This document shows positions 7,602 to 16,549 of a stretch of 64,000 nucleotides of DNA, piece by piece. Positions within the stretch are counted from its first letter, which is position 1. Every line of letters begins with the position of its first letter. The stretch lies in the NCBI GenBank assembly GCA_946410305.1, contig CAMJZV010000002.1, positions 62,001-126,000 of the forward strand. The letters are read 5' to 3'. Under the pieces are notes generated by a model. The model worked only from the letters and a program-made list of their open reading frames with translations. It was not told the DNA's origin and did no database searches. Origin of the DNA: an uncultured Prevotellaceae bacterium (lineage in GTDB: Bacteria > Bacteroidota > Bacteroidia > Bacteroidales > Bacteroidaceae). A program made the position numbers and the translations under genes.

Positions 7602-9377
7602 TTAGAAAGCAATGCTATTTACGTCAAAGTCTACTGGAGCTTCCATCAACAGTGGGTTGTAGGAAATATCGGCAGAAGGCAGAGGAATAGTGAAGCTACG
7701 ATCTGTTACGTTGGGAGCGGGAGTGGTGGTGTTGTAGAGATGCTTAGAAGGATCTACAGTGAAAGCACCGCTCTTGTAATAAGTCTTGTAAAGGTCGTCC
7801 AGTGCGTAGTATTCGTTACGACGCTGAGCCTTGATCTCGCTGATAGCACCAGAAGGATCGTAATAGTAGCGACGAACGAAGTCGTACCAACGGTCACCCT
7901 CGCAAGCGAGCTCCAGACGACGCTCCTTCCAGACATCCTCCCAAGTGAGAGATGTAGGCATCTTATAGTCTGCAACGGAGCGATGACGAACCTGATAGAA
8001 GATGTCGAGGATCTTCGGGTCAGTGGTCGAAGTGCTGTTACCCATAGCGGCCTCACAATAGATCAGGTAAACGTCAGCAAGGCGCAGCAAGTGAGTTCTG
8101 AGGGCGTAGGCCATACGACCGGCAGGGGCTCCGTAGAAACGGGTGTGGTCGGCATTGTTACCATAGAGGTGCTTCACCTCACAGGCACCGGTAGGACTTT
8201 CCCACTGGCCAGGGCCAGGAGCGCCATTGTCAGTATAACCGCCATAGCAGTACTTCAACATCTCGAAGCCACCGCAGTCAGCCCAGAAGTAGTCATAGTG
8301 GTCGTCAACCATCATTAAGGTAGCCTTACGACGAGCGTCGACATTCTGACGGCTTGTGCTCAGCGCATTCTCGTTGAAAGCATCCTGCAGGTCGACAGAG
8401 GGGCCACCCCAGCCACCCCAGCAGTCACCATTCTCATCGAAGCCTTCGATGGCAAGGTCTGACTGGAATGAGTTCTGGCAAGTCCAGTGTGAGCCCATGG
8501 TCCAAGCCCAAGAGATGAGGGCTTCGTCACAGACATTGTTCTCGCCACGGAAGATGTCAGCATAGTTCTCCATCAGCTTGCGTCCGCTGTTCTCGATCAC
8601 GTCGAGAGCTAAGTCGGCAGCCTTCTTCAGGTCGTCAGCATTACGCTGGTGAGCGGTACAGGTGATGTAGCTGTAAGTGCCAGGGTTATAGGTGGTGTTG
8701 CTCTCGCTGAAACCAGCCTTGGTCAGATAAACCTTTGCCAACAGAGCCTTAGCACCGTACTTGTCGATGCGGCCTGTGCCGGTGGGATCCTTCTCAGGCA
8801 ACAGACTGATAGCCTGCTCCAAAACCTTGATAATATATTCGTAAATGTTGCTGATCTTGGCTTTGCGCTGGTTGGTTGACTCCTGAGCGTTGATAATTTC
8901 AACAGGGTCGTGGATAATGGGCACAGCACCAAAAGAGCGAACCATATAGAAGTAGGCCAGAGCCTTCCAAGTCAGACACTCACCCATAGTGGCGTTCTTC
9001 ACAGCATCTGAAGCACCAGAGGCATTCTTGATGTTGTTGTAAACAGTGGTAGAGTGTGTGTTGACAGACCACAAGGAGGCACTCATGTTGGCCAAGTCCT
9101 GGTCAGAACCGTCAAGCGTGAAGGTCATATAAGGTGAACTGCCCCAATAGTAGTTACCGGCCATAACTTCACCAACCTTGAAGAAACCACGCATGAAGTC
9201 GTACCAAGGTGAATTGTACAGATAGTTGACACCAGCACGGCACTGGGCATCAGTGGAATAGTAGTTGGAGGTGTCAAAGGCGTCTTCGGTGGGTCTGTCG
9301 AGATAGTCATCGCAAGATGACAATGCCAGTCCCATTAAGGCGATATATGCTATTGATTTGAAATTATATAGCTTCAT
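7602..9377 (-). CDS. SusD/RagB-family nutrient-binding outer-membrane lipoprotein
   Basis: The 591-aa lipoprotein starts with a signal ending LALSSC (C22), followed by DDYLDRPTEDAF, the usual start of mature SusD proteins. The N-terminal SusD-like domain (about 23-215) includes KALLAKVYLTKAGFSES. The C-terminal RagB/SusD domain contains WKERRLELACEGDRWYDFVR, the family's E.R.ELA.EG.R..DL.R motif. SusD sits as a lid over SusC and captures oligosaccharide. It is encoded 14 bp after susC, as a partner pair. Substrate is inferred from the flanking mannan enzymes. Confidence 0.95.
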   Translation of the reverse strand: MKLYNFKSIAYIALMGLALSSCDDYLDRPTEDAFDTSNYYSTDAQCRAGVNYLYNSPWYDFMRGFFKVGEVMAGNYYWGSSPYMTFTLDGSDQDLANMSASLWSVNTHSTTVYNNIKNASGASDAVKNATMGECLTWKALAYFYMVRSFGAVPIIHDPVEIINAQESTNQRKAKISNIYEYIIKVLEQAISLLPEKDPTGTGRIDKYGAKALLAKVYLTKAGFSESNTTYNPGTYSYITCTAHQRNADDLKKAADLALDVIENSGRKLMENYADIFRGENNVCDEALISWAWTMGSHWTCQNSFQSDLAIEGFDENGDCWGGWGGPSVDLQDAFNENALSTSRQNVDARRKATLMMVDDHYDYFWADCGGFEMLKYCYGGYTDNGAPGPGQWESPTGACEVKHLYGNNADHTRFYGAPAGRMAYALRTHLLRLADVYLIYCEAAMGNSTSTTDPKILDIFYQVRHRSVADYKMPTSLTWEDVWKERRLELACEGDRWYDFVRRYYYDPSGAISEIKAQRRNEYYALDDLYKTYYKSGAFTVDPSKHLYNTTTPAPNVTDRSFTIPLPSADISYNPLLMEAPVDFDVNSIAF

Positions 9378-9391
9378 AGTGATACCTTTTT

Positions 9392-12300
9392 TTAGAATGA
9401 AATGTTAAGTCCAAATGAATAAACAGTCGGTGAGGGATAACGTCCATTGTCGAGGCCGTAAACATAACCGTTAGCATCGGCTGTAGAGGCACCAACCTCA
9501 GGATCGTAACCGTCGTAGCCTGTGATAGTGAGGAGGTTCTGGATGTTGCAGTATACGCGAACGTTGTCCAGATAGACTTTCTGAGCCCACTTCTTAGGCA
9601 GTGTATAACCTAAGGTGATGTTCTTCAGGCGGATGTAGCTGCCGTCCTCCACATAGCGGTCGCTGATGCGGCGGTTGTTGTTCGGGTCGTTCAGACGAAC
9701 AGCAGGCAGATCGTTAGGATTAACAACCTGTACGTTGTCGATATCGTCATACCAGTTCCATACAGTACCGGAGTTGTTGCCAACATATCCATTTGAGTAG
9801 TCCTTGTTGGGATCGATAGGAGTGATTACAGAGCGGTCTTTGATAGAAGCAGCCTGGTTCATCCATACGCTGTTCATACCATCGAGCTTCATGCGGAGGT
9901 AGTTGAATACCTTGTTGCCATAAGAACCATTGATGAAAATGGTCAGGTCGAAGTCCTTATAGCGGAAGGTGTTGGTGAAACCGAAGGTGTACTTAGGCAT
10001 AGGGCTACCAATATAAGTACGGTCGTTCTCATCGATAATACCATCGCTGTTCAGGTCTTTATACTTGATATCACCAACCCATACAGTGTTGCTGCGGTTG
10101 AAACCGTTATTGTTGTAAGCAACGGGCTTGGCGCTGGTCTGGATGTCCTCAAGGCTGGTGTAGACACCATCGGTGACATAGCCGTAGAACTGGAACAGAG
10201 GCTGGCCAACGTCACTCTTAGAAACGATATCAGACCACATTCCGTAACCGTAGATAGAAGCACTGGCAGTACCTGCCAACTCCTTCAGCTTGTTCTTGTT
10301 CCAAGAGATTTCGAATTCAGAATCCCAAGAGAAGTTCTTGGTAGCAATGGGGTGGGTCTTAACGGTCAACTCAAGACCGGTGTTCTCAATCTTACCATAG
10401 TTACCCCAGGGTGCTGCAAGTGCTGAAGAACCGTTACCGCTGGTACCCATGTATGAGGGCAGCTGCATTGGCATCAGCATGTCGTTAGACACCTTCTTAT
10501 ACCAGTCGAGGGTGATGTTGAACTTATTGAAGAAACCGAGGTCGATACCAACGTTGGTCTGCTCCTGCTTCTCCCAGTGGATTTCACGGTTAGAAACACG
10601 GGCAGGACGCTGTGAGGTTCCCAGACCAGTCTCCATGACAGAGAGGTCAGAAGCCCACTTGCCACCACCGATGTTAGAGTTACCAGTCTGACCCCAACCT
10701 ACACGGATCTTACCGTTAGAGAGCCACTTCTCAGTCAGCTTCTTGATGAATGGCTCATTGTTGAAGCGCCATGCAACAGCGAAAGAGTGGAATGAACCCC
10801 AACGCATGTCAGGACCGAAGTTTGAGCTACCATCACGACGGAAAGTATAGGTCAACAGATAGCGGTCGTCATAATTATAGGTTTCGCGCGTGAAGAACGA
10901 AGACATAGAAGCAGAGCCGAAGCCTGAGCCAATCTGTGCCTCACCAGTACCCAGTGCAGGGTTCTGGATGGTGTTAGCGGGCAGGTCGGTGTTATAAGCG
11001 CTGACATAGTCCCACTTGCTCTCCCAGCACTCCTGACCAGCCATAGCTGAGAAGCTGTGCTTGCCAATCTGACCAGTATAGGTCAGGTAGTTCTTAATCT
11101 GGATGTACTGACCGGTGGTCTTCTGTACACGAGCCTGGTTCTGGTTCTTGGTCCAGTTACCGAGTGATACGGTGGGCTCGAACGTAGAAGCGCGGTCCCA
11201 GTTGAAGTTGTAACCAACCTCAGAGTGCCATACAAGACCCTTGAAGAAGGTGACATCAGCGAAGATGTTTCCGTTCAGCAAGTTACGCTTGTAACGATAG
11301 TCGTTCATCAGAGCCAAAGCAACGGGGTTGGGGTTGCTCATGCCTTCGCGAGAAACAGAGGTGTAGCCACCCTCAATGTCGTAGATAGGCTGATAGGGAG
11401 GAGTTGTCAGTGCATAAGTGATCACACCCTCATCCTGGTCGGCCTTCAGCAGTTTCTCAGAAGTGTGCGAATAGGTGACGTTCAAACCGAGCTTCAACCA
11501 AGGCTTGAGCTGTGCGTCCAAGTTGGCGCGGGCACCATTACGCATGAAGTTTGAACCAATGATGGTACCATCCTGATTCATGTAGTTGACGCTGACATAG
11601 TATTTAACAGCATCGGTACCGCCCTGAGCACTCACCTGATGCTGATGCTGAAGGGCTGTACGGAAGATGGCATCCTGCCAGTTGGTACCCTTGCCCAGAA
11701 GACTGGGGTCGCTCAGGTAATCGTCTTCCTTGACACCACCCTGTGCTACCATGTCGTTATAGAATTCAGCAAACTCACGCAGATTCAGCATGTCGATGCG
11801 CTTGGTCTGACGCTGCCATGCTACCATACCGTCGTAGCTGAACTTGGCCTCGCCTGACTTACCGTGCTTGGTGGTAATCAGCACAACACCATTAGCGCCC
11901 TGGGCACCGTAGATGGCGGTGGCAGAGGCGTCTTTCAGAATCTCCATAGAGACGATGTCGGCAGGGTTGATGGTTGAAAGGGGAGACACTGTTGATACAG
12001 AACCGTTACCAAGACGGTCGCCAAGACCTACAGAGGCACCGCTGGAGTTACCATTGCTCCAGATAACACCATCGACAACGTACAAAGGCTCAGCACCTGC
12101 ATTGATGGTAGCCTGACCACGGACACGGATACTTGATGAAGAACCAGGAGCACCAGAAGTCTGTACGGCAGTCACACCAGCTACACGACCTGCAAAGGCC
12201 TGGTCAAGGTTCGTGATAATAGAGCCCTTCATCATTTTCTCGTCGATAGAACCTGTGGCACCGGCAAGGTCGCTCTTCTTCATGGTACCATAGCCTACTA

Positions 12301-12670
12301 CTACCACTTCGTCAAGTATTTTTTTGTCCTCTTCCAAGGTGATGTTGTAGACGTTTTTGCCATCAATCTTGATCTCCTTAGTGATGTAGCCAATGTAGCT
12401 AATCACAAGGGTCTGTCCCTGACTGGCATTCAGCGTGAAGTTACCATCGAAATCGGTGGCGACACCGTTCGACGTACCTTTAATCACTACACTGGCACCG
12501 ATAACGGGACCCATGGCGTCCGATACGGTACCAGTAATCTTTTTCGTCTGCTGTACGGCTGTAGGCTCTGGCGAGGTGCTGTTGCCTGCATACAGTAAAG
12601 ACGAATACCCTGACAAGACCACAGTACATAGTCCCGCCAGCAGCGTGCTCTTACTGAAATTTAGATTCAT
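9392..12670 (-). CDS. SusC/RagA-family TonB-dependent outer-membrane transporter
   Basis: The 1092-aa protein has a signal peptide (cleavage near LLYAGNS), then a carboxypeptidase-D regulatory-like domain (about 43-112). The TonB-box/SusC signature DEVVVVGYGTMKKSDLAGA (120-138), a plug domain, and a beta-barrel ending in aromatic F follow. SusC proteins import oligosaccharides across the outer membrane using TonB energy, together with SusD. It is the first gene of the leftward operon, with its start about 70 bp from a TAnnTTTG box. No N-terminal extension for anti-sigma signalling (STN/FecR type) is present, so regulation is likely by a separate protein not encoded here. Confidence 0.95.
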   Translation of the reverse strand: MNLNFSKSTLLAGLCTVVLSGYSSLLYAGNSTSPEPTAVQQTKKITGTVSDAMGPVIGASVVIKGTSNGVATDFDGNFTLNASQGQTLVISYIGYITKEIKIDGKNVYNITLEEDKKILDEVVVVGYGTMKKSDLAGATGSIDEKMMKGSIITNLDQAFAGRVAGVTAVQTSGAPGSSSSIRVRGQATINAGAEPLYVVDGVIWSNGNSSGASVGLGDRLGNGSVSTVSPLSTINPADIVSMEILKDASATAIYGAQGANGVVLITTKHGKSGEAKFSYDGMVAWQRQTKRIDMLNLREFAEFYNDMVAQGGVKEDDYLSDPSLLGKGTNWQDAIFRTALQHQHQVSAQGGTDAVKYYVSVNYMNQDGTIIGSNFMRNGARANLDAQLKPWLKLGLNVTYSHTSEKLLKADQDEGVITYALTTPPYQPIYDIEGGYTSVSREGMSNPNPVALALMNDYRYKRNLLNGNIFADVTFFKGLVWHSEVGYNFNWDRASTFEPTVSLGNWTKNQNQARVQKTTGQYIQIKNYLTYTGQIGKHSFSAMAGQECWESKWDYVSAYNTDLPANTIQNPALGTGEAQIGSGFGSASMSSFFTRETYNYDDRYLLTYTFRRDGSSNFGPDMRWGSFHSFAVAWRFNNEPFIKKLTEKWLSNGKIRVGWGQTGNSNIGGGKWASDLSVMETGLGTSQRPARVSNREIHWEKQEQTNVGIDLGFFNKFNITLDWYKKVSNDMLMPMQLPSYMGTSGNGSSALAAPWGNYGKIENTGLELTVKTHPIATKNFSWDSEFEISWNKNKLKELAGTASASIYGYGMWSDIVSKSDVGQPLFQFYGYVTDGVYTSLEDIQTSAKPVAYNNNGFNRSNTVWVGDIKYKDLNSDGIIDENDRTYIGSPMPKYTFGFTNTFRYKDFDLTIFINGSYGNKVFNYLRMKLDGMNSVWMNQAASIKDRSVITPIDPNKDYSNGYVGNNSGTVWNWYDDIDNVQVVNPNDLPAVRLNDPNNNRRISDRYVEDGSYIRLKNITLGYTLPKKWAQKVYLDNVRVYCNIQNLLTITGYDGYDPEVGASTADANGYVYGLDNGRYPSPTVYSFGLNISF

Positions 12671-12743
12671 ACGTAGTTTTATTAGTTATTATAGTTAAAA
12701 TAGTAATATGCTTTTTTAAAGCGGTTATTGTAGTTTTCAGTTG

Positions 12744-12751
12744 CAAAGATA
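12744..12751 (-). promoter_or_regulatory. -7 box for the susC operon
   Basis: On the minus strand this reads TATCTTTG, matching TAnnTTTG, about 74 bp ahead of the susC start. No clear -33 TTTG is seen at 20 bp, as is common for activator-dependent promoters. Confidence 0.55.
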
Positions 12752-12858
12752 AATTAAAAGTTTTAAAAACACTATTCTATTTTTGTCTTTTTTTTATGTT
12801 TTTTTGTTTTGTATCAGATATTGGCAAAAAAGTATCATATATATTCAAAAAAATATTA

Positions 12859-12866
12859 TACCTTTG
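12859..12866 (+). promoter_or_regulatory. -7 box for the esterase/mannanase operon
   Basis: TACCTTTG (TAnnTTTG) sits 31 bp before the ATG at 12897 and faces away from the susC promoter. It fixes the esterase start: an in-frame ATG at 12797 or earlier would lie upstream of the promoter. No -33 TTTG at the normal spacing. Confidence 0.6.
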
Positions 12867-12896
12867 CAACAAAATACTACGAACCGATTCAAAAAT

Positions 12897-14204
12897 ATGA
12901 AAAAAGTATCTTTATTACTCTTGGGACTGGTACTCTGTGGCCTGTTGTCTGTACAGGCACAGATACGCGGTAACAGCATTGAAGTGAAGGTGGTGCCAGA
13001 CCATCAGGACTGGCGCTATGAGGTAGGGGAGACTGCTACCTTTAAGATCAGTGTGACGAAGTCTAATACCTTATTATATAATATTAAGGTAGACTATGCC
13101 GCTGGTCCGGAGATGTATCAGGATGTGAAGAAGCAGGGCGTCGTGCTGAAGGATGGTACATTGATGCTAAAGGGAAAGATGACGAAGCCTGGTTTCTATC
13201 GCGTCGATGTGACTGCTTATGTTGACGGCAAGGAGTATAAGGGTGCCTGTGGCGCTGCCTTCTCGCCAGAGAAGATTCAGCCGACAACAGTGATGCCACA
13301 GGACTTCAAGGAGTATTGGCAGAAGGCCATCGAGCAGGCTCGCTATACAGACTTGATGCCCACGAAGCGCTTGTTGCCCGAACGTTGTACCAAAGATGTC
13401 AATGTCTATGAGGTTTCGTTCCAGAATATGCAGTGGAACTGGAGAACCTATGGTATCCTGTGTGTACCTGTCAAGCCTGGCAAGTACCCCGCCTTGCTGC
13501 GTGTGCCAGGAGCTGGCGTGCGCCCCTATGCTGGCGACGTGTGGACAGCCTCACAGAGTGTTATCACGTTGGAGATAGGTATTCACGGTATTTCGGTGAC
13601 GATGGATCAGAAAGTCTATGACGACGTCTTCAATGGCGCACTGATGAACTACTGGAATTTCGGCAATGACAACCGCGATAATAGCTACTACAAGCGTGTG
13701 GTACTGGGCTGTATCCGTGCTATAGACTATATTGAGCAGTACACCCCCTGGAATGGCAAGGAATTGGGCGTGACAGGTTCCAGTCAGGGCGGCTTCCTGA
13801 GTCTGGCAACAGCTGGCTTGGATAAACGTGTCACCTGCTATGCTCCTGTTCATGCTGCCATGTGCGACCATACGGCTTCGCTGAAGGGCATTGCCTGTGG
13901 ATGGCCACACTACTTTTATAAGATGAAAGATGAAACATTAAAGATGAAAAAGACGGTGATTGAGACCAGTCGCTACTACGATGGTGTCAACTTTGCCCGA
14001 CTGATTACCGATCAGCAGAAGGGTTGGTTCTCGTTTGGCTATAACGACGATGTGGTTCCTCCGACAACGGCATGGGCTACCTACAACATCGTGACGGGTC
14101 CTAAAGAGATATCGCCCTATCAGGCTACTTGGCACTTCTGGTTCCAGGAACAGTGGGACGAGTGGGAGAGTTGGCTGCTGAAAGAGTTAGGAGTTAAGCA
14201 TTAA
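12897..14204 (+). CDS. CE7-type acetyl xylan esterase-like deacetylase, secreted
   Basis: The 435-aa protein starts at the ATG at 12897, giving a clean signal peptide (MKKVSLLLLGLVLCGLLSVQ, cleavage after AQA/AQI). The open frame extends upstream to 12783, but that part lies before the promoter. An N-terminal beta domain (about 25-125) precedes an alpha/beta-hydrolase of the AXE1/CE7 family: nucleophile S296 in GVTGSSQGGF, acid near D384/D385 in GYNDDVVPP, and H413 in TWHFWF. CE7 enzymes remove acetyl groups from short oligosaccharides; here acetylated mannan fragments in the periplasm are the likely substrate. A loop at about 341-352 (YKMKDETLKMKK) is coded by a tandem GATGAAA-type word also found between genes near 45.7 kb. 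Confidence 0.85.
   Translation: MKKVSLLLLGLVLCGLLSVQAQIRGNSIEVKVVPDHQDWRYEVGETATFKISVTKSNTLLYNIKVDYAAGPEMYQDVKKQGVVLKDGTLMLKGKMTKPGFYRVDVTAYVDGKEYKGACGAAFSPEKIQPTTVMPQDFKEYWQKAIEQARYTDLMPTKRLLPERCTKDVNVYEVSFQNMQWNWRTYGILCVPVKPGKYPALLRVPGAGVRPYAGDVWTASQSVITLEIGIHGISVTMDQKVYDDVFNGALMNYWNFGNDNRDNSYYKRVVLGCIRAIDYIEQYTPWNGKELGVTGSSQGGFLSLATAGLDKRVTCYAPVHAAMCDHTASLKGIACGWPHYFYKMKDETLKMKKTVIETSRYYDGVNFARLITDQQKGWFSFGYNDDVVPPTTAWATYNIVTGPKEISPYQATWHFWFQEQWDEWESWLLKELGVKH
13920..13950 (+). repeat. GATGAAA-type short-word repeat inside the esterase gene
   Basis: AAGATGAAAGATGAAAC followed by ATTAAAGATGAAAAAG. The same words (AGATGAAAGATGAAA, TAAAGATGAAAA) occur at the gene junction 45721-45776. Confidence 0.45.
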
Positions 14205-14226
14205 GCATTAAGAATTAAGCATTAGG
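14192..14226 (+). repeat. TTAAGCA-type junction repeat
   Basis: Tandem copies of a 7-8 bp word (TTAAGCA/TTAAGAA, with TTAGGA variants) run from the esterase stop to the ATG of the GH26 gene. The reverse complement of the same word fills the junction at 40598-40632. Confidence 0.65.
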
Positions 14227-14227
14227 A

Positions 14228-15340
14228 ATGAAGAAGTATATATATATAATAGGTGTAGCCATCATGATGGCAGCCTGTGGACAGAAGACTGTTGTAGAGA
14301 AGACACAGAGTGAACAACTGAAGGAGCGTTTGCAGGCGTTGCAACAGAAAGGTTATATGTTTGGCCATCAGGACGACCCGTTCTATGGCCTGACATGGGA
14401 ATACCAAGCAGACTCCAGCGATGTGAAGAATGTCTGTGGCGACTGGCCCGCTGTGATGGGCTTCGAATTGGGTGGCATTGAGATGGCTGACGCTAAGAAT
14501 CTGGACAGTGTGCCATTCACCAAGATGCGTGAAGAGATTATCAAACATCATGAGCGCGGTGGCATTGTGACCATCAGCTGGCATCCGCGCAACCCGCTCA
14601 CCACTATTGAAGGTGGTGGCAATGCCGGACAGAAGTTTCCTGAGGGTACTGCATGGGATGTTACCGACTCTACGGTCGTCAAGAATATCTTGGAGGGCGG
14701 CACTAAGTATGAATTGTTCCAGACGTGGATGCAACGCGTGAGTGATTTCCTGGCTCAGCTGAAGACCGCCGATGGTCAGAAGATACCCGTCATCTTCCGC
14801 CCTTGGCATGAGAATACCGGTTCTTGGTTCTGGTGGGGCGAGAAGCTCTGCACCGCCGAGGAGTATAAGGCACTGTGGAACATGCTGCAGGACAAATTGA
14901 ATGCAGATGGTTTCGATAACTTGCTGTGGGCTTATTCACCAGGTATGGCTCTTGATTTGACCACCGAGAAGTACTTGGAGCGCTATCCCGGTGATGACCG
15001 TATCGGACTGGTGGGTATTGATGGCTATCAGTGGGGTACCAAGGAAGACTTTGTCAGTCAGTTGGATCAGAACCTCACCATGCTCTGCCAGTTTGCCAAG
15101 GATCATGGAAAGGTGGCAGCCCTGACAGAGTGTGGACTGCAGAACCTGACAGATCCTACCTGGTGGACATCGACGCTGACCCCTGTGCTGGACAAGTATC
15201 CTATCAGCTACTTCCTCGTTTGGCGCAACTACAAGAAAGAGTGGTTCGGTCCTGCTCCGTCACAGCCTGATGCTGCCTATTTCAAGCAGTTGTATGAGAA
15301 AGATAACACCTTGTTCCTGGAAGATATTATCACGAAATAA
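14228..15340 (+). CDS. GH26 beta-1,4-mannanase lipoprotein
   Basis: The 370-aa lipoprotein (lipobox MAAC, C17) is a single GH26 barrel. The acid/base is E195 in IFRPWHENTGSWFWWG (189-204), the nucleophile E301 in AALTECG (297-303), and ISWHPRNP (116-123) lines the -1 subsite. GH26 enzymes hydrolyse beta-1,4-mannan with retention; many Bacteroidota members release mannobiose, which fits the epimerase and phosphorylase downstream. No acidic residues follow C17, so a periplasm-facing lipoprotein is more likely than a surface one (inference). It is the active counterpart of the degenerate copy at 1263-2279. It is 23 bp downstream of the esterase, in the same operon. Confidence 0.93.
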   Translation: MKKYIYIIGVAIMMAACGQKTVVEKTQSEQLKERLQALQQKGYMFGHQDDPFYGLTWEYQADSSDVKNVCGDWPAVMGFELGGIEMADAKNLDSVPFTKMREEIIKHHERGGIVTISWHPRNPLTTIEGGGNAGQKFPEGTAWDVTDSTVVKNILEGGTKYELFQTWMQRVSDFLAQLKTADGQKIPVIFRPWHENTGSWFWWGEKLCTAEEYKALWNMLQDKLNADGFDNLLWAYSPGMALDLTTEKYLERYPGDDRIGLVGIDGYQWGTKEDFVSQLDQNLTMLCQFAKDHGKVAALTECGLQNLTDPTWWTSTLTPVLDKYPISYFLVWRNYKKEWFGPAPSQPDAAYFKQLYEKDNTLFLEDIITK

Positions 15341-15365
15341 AGTAAACTATTAAATAATCACTGTT

Positions 15366-16547
15366 ATGAATTTTCAAGAGAAAGTAAAGGCCCTACGTGC
15401 ACACCACGAGGCGTTGTTGACGAGAAAGAATGAACCACTGGAGTGGGGTAATGGTATCTATGAGAAGTACAAATTCCCCATTCTGACTGCTGAACACACA
15501 CCACTGGAGTGGAAGTACGACTTCAATGAAAAGGATAACCCCTACCTGATGCAGCGAATTATGATGAATGCTACGCTGAACTCAGGAGCCATGAAGTGGC
15601 AGGGTAAGTATATATTAGTGGTTCGCGTAGAAGGTGCCGACCGCAAATCGTTCTTTGCTGTGGCAGAGTCGCCCAACGGTGTTGACAACTTCCGCTTCTG
15701 GGAGGAGCCCATCACCATGCCGGACGATGTGATTCCTGCTACCAATATCTATGATATGCGCCTCACTGCCCATGAGGATGGTTGGATCTATGGCGTCTTC
15801 TGTGCTGAGCGCCACGACGATTCGCAGCCAGGCAATCTGAGTGCTGCAACGGCAACGGCAGGTATTGCACGTACCAAGGATTTGAAGACATGGTACCGCT
15901 TGCCTGACCTGAAGACGAAGTCACAGCAGCGCAACGTCGTGCTGCACCCCGAGTTTGTGAACGGCAAGTATGCTTTCTATACCCGTCCGCAGGATGGCTT
16001 TATCGACACTGGTAGCGGTGGCGGCATTGGCTGGGCACTGGTGGATGACATTACCAACGCTGAGATTAAGGAAGAGACGATTATCTACGAGCGCAAATAT
16101 CACACCATCACCGAGGTGAAGAACGGTGAGGGTCCTCATCCTATCAAGACCGCTAAAGGCTGGTTGCATCTTGCTCATGGCGTGCGTGCTACGGCTGATG
16201 GATTGCGCTACGTGCTGTATATGTATATGACCGCCCTTGACGACCCCACGAAAGTTATTGCCCGTCCGGGTGGCTTCTTCCTCGTTCCTGAGGGTGACGA
16301 ATATTATGGTGACGTGATGAATGTGGCTTTTGCCAACGGTTGGATAGCTGATGAAGAAGATGGTGAGCACCAAGCTTCTGGTAAGGTGTTTATTTACTAT
16401 GCTTCGGCCGATACCCGCATGCATGTGGCAACGTCTACCATTGACAAGCTCGTCGACTACTGCATGAATACGCCGGAGGATGGCTACTACACTGCAGCCT
16501 CAGTAGAGACTATCAAGAAATTGATTGCAAAAAATAAAAACCTATAA
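15366..16547 (+). CDS. GH130 4-O-beta-D-mannosyl-D-glucose phosphorylase
   Basis: The 393-aa cytoplasmic protein (no signal) has the length and motifs of GH130 subfamily 1. These are NPYLMQRIMMNATLNSGA (58-75), VVRVEG (85-90), the catalytic Asp D130 in TNIYDMRLTAHEDG, HPEFVNGKYAFYTRPQDGF, and EGPHPIKTAKGWLHLAHGVR. Known members phosphorolyse beta-1,4-mannosyl-glucose to mannose-1-phosphate and glucose. The downstream transporter and cellobiose 2-epimerase complete the pathway mannobiose to mannosyl-glucose to products. A GH130_2 mannobiose phosphorylase is less likely given the pairing with the epimerase. Confidence 0.93.
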   Translation: MNFQEKVKALRAHHEALLTRKNEPLEWGNGIYEKYKFPILTAEHTPLEWKYDFNEKDNPYLMQRIMMNATLNSGAMKWQGKYILVVRVEGADRKSFFAVAESPNGVDNFRFWEEPITMPDDVIPATNIYDMRLTAHEDGWIYGVFCAERHDDSQPGNLSAATATAGIARTKDLKTWYRLPDLKTKSQQRNVVLHPEFVNGKYAFYTRPQDGFIDTGSGGGIGWALVDDITNAEIKEETIIYERKYHTITEVKNGEGPHPIKTAKGWLHLAHGVRATADGLRYVLYMYMTALDDPTKVIARPGGFFLVPEGDEYYGDVMNVAFANGWIADEEDGEHQASGKVFIYYASADTRMHVATSTIDKLVDYCMNTPEDGYYTAASVETIKKLIAKNKNL

Positions 16548-16549
16548 TT

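Noticed and set aside
7584..8318. Plus-strand open frame (244 codons) opposite susD
   Set aside because: Antisense shadow of susD without domain features.
12783..12896. Extended N terminus of the esterase
   Set aside because: It would start upstream of the TACCTTTG box at 12859; the ATG at 12897 gives a normal signal peptide.
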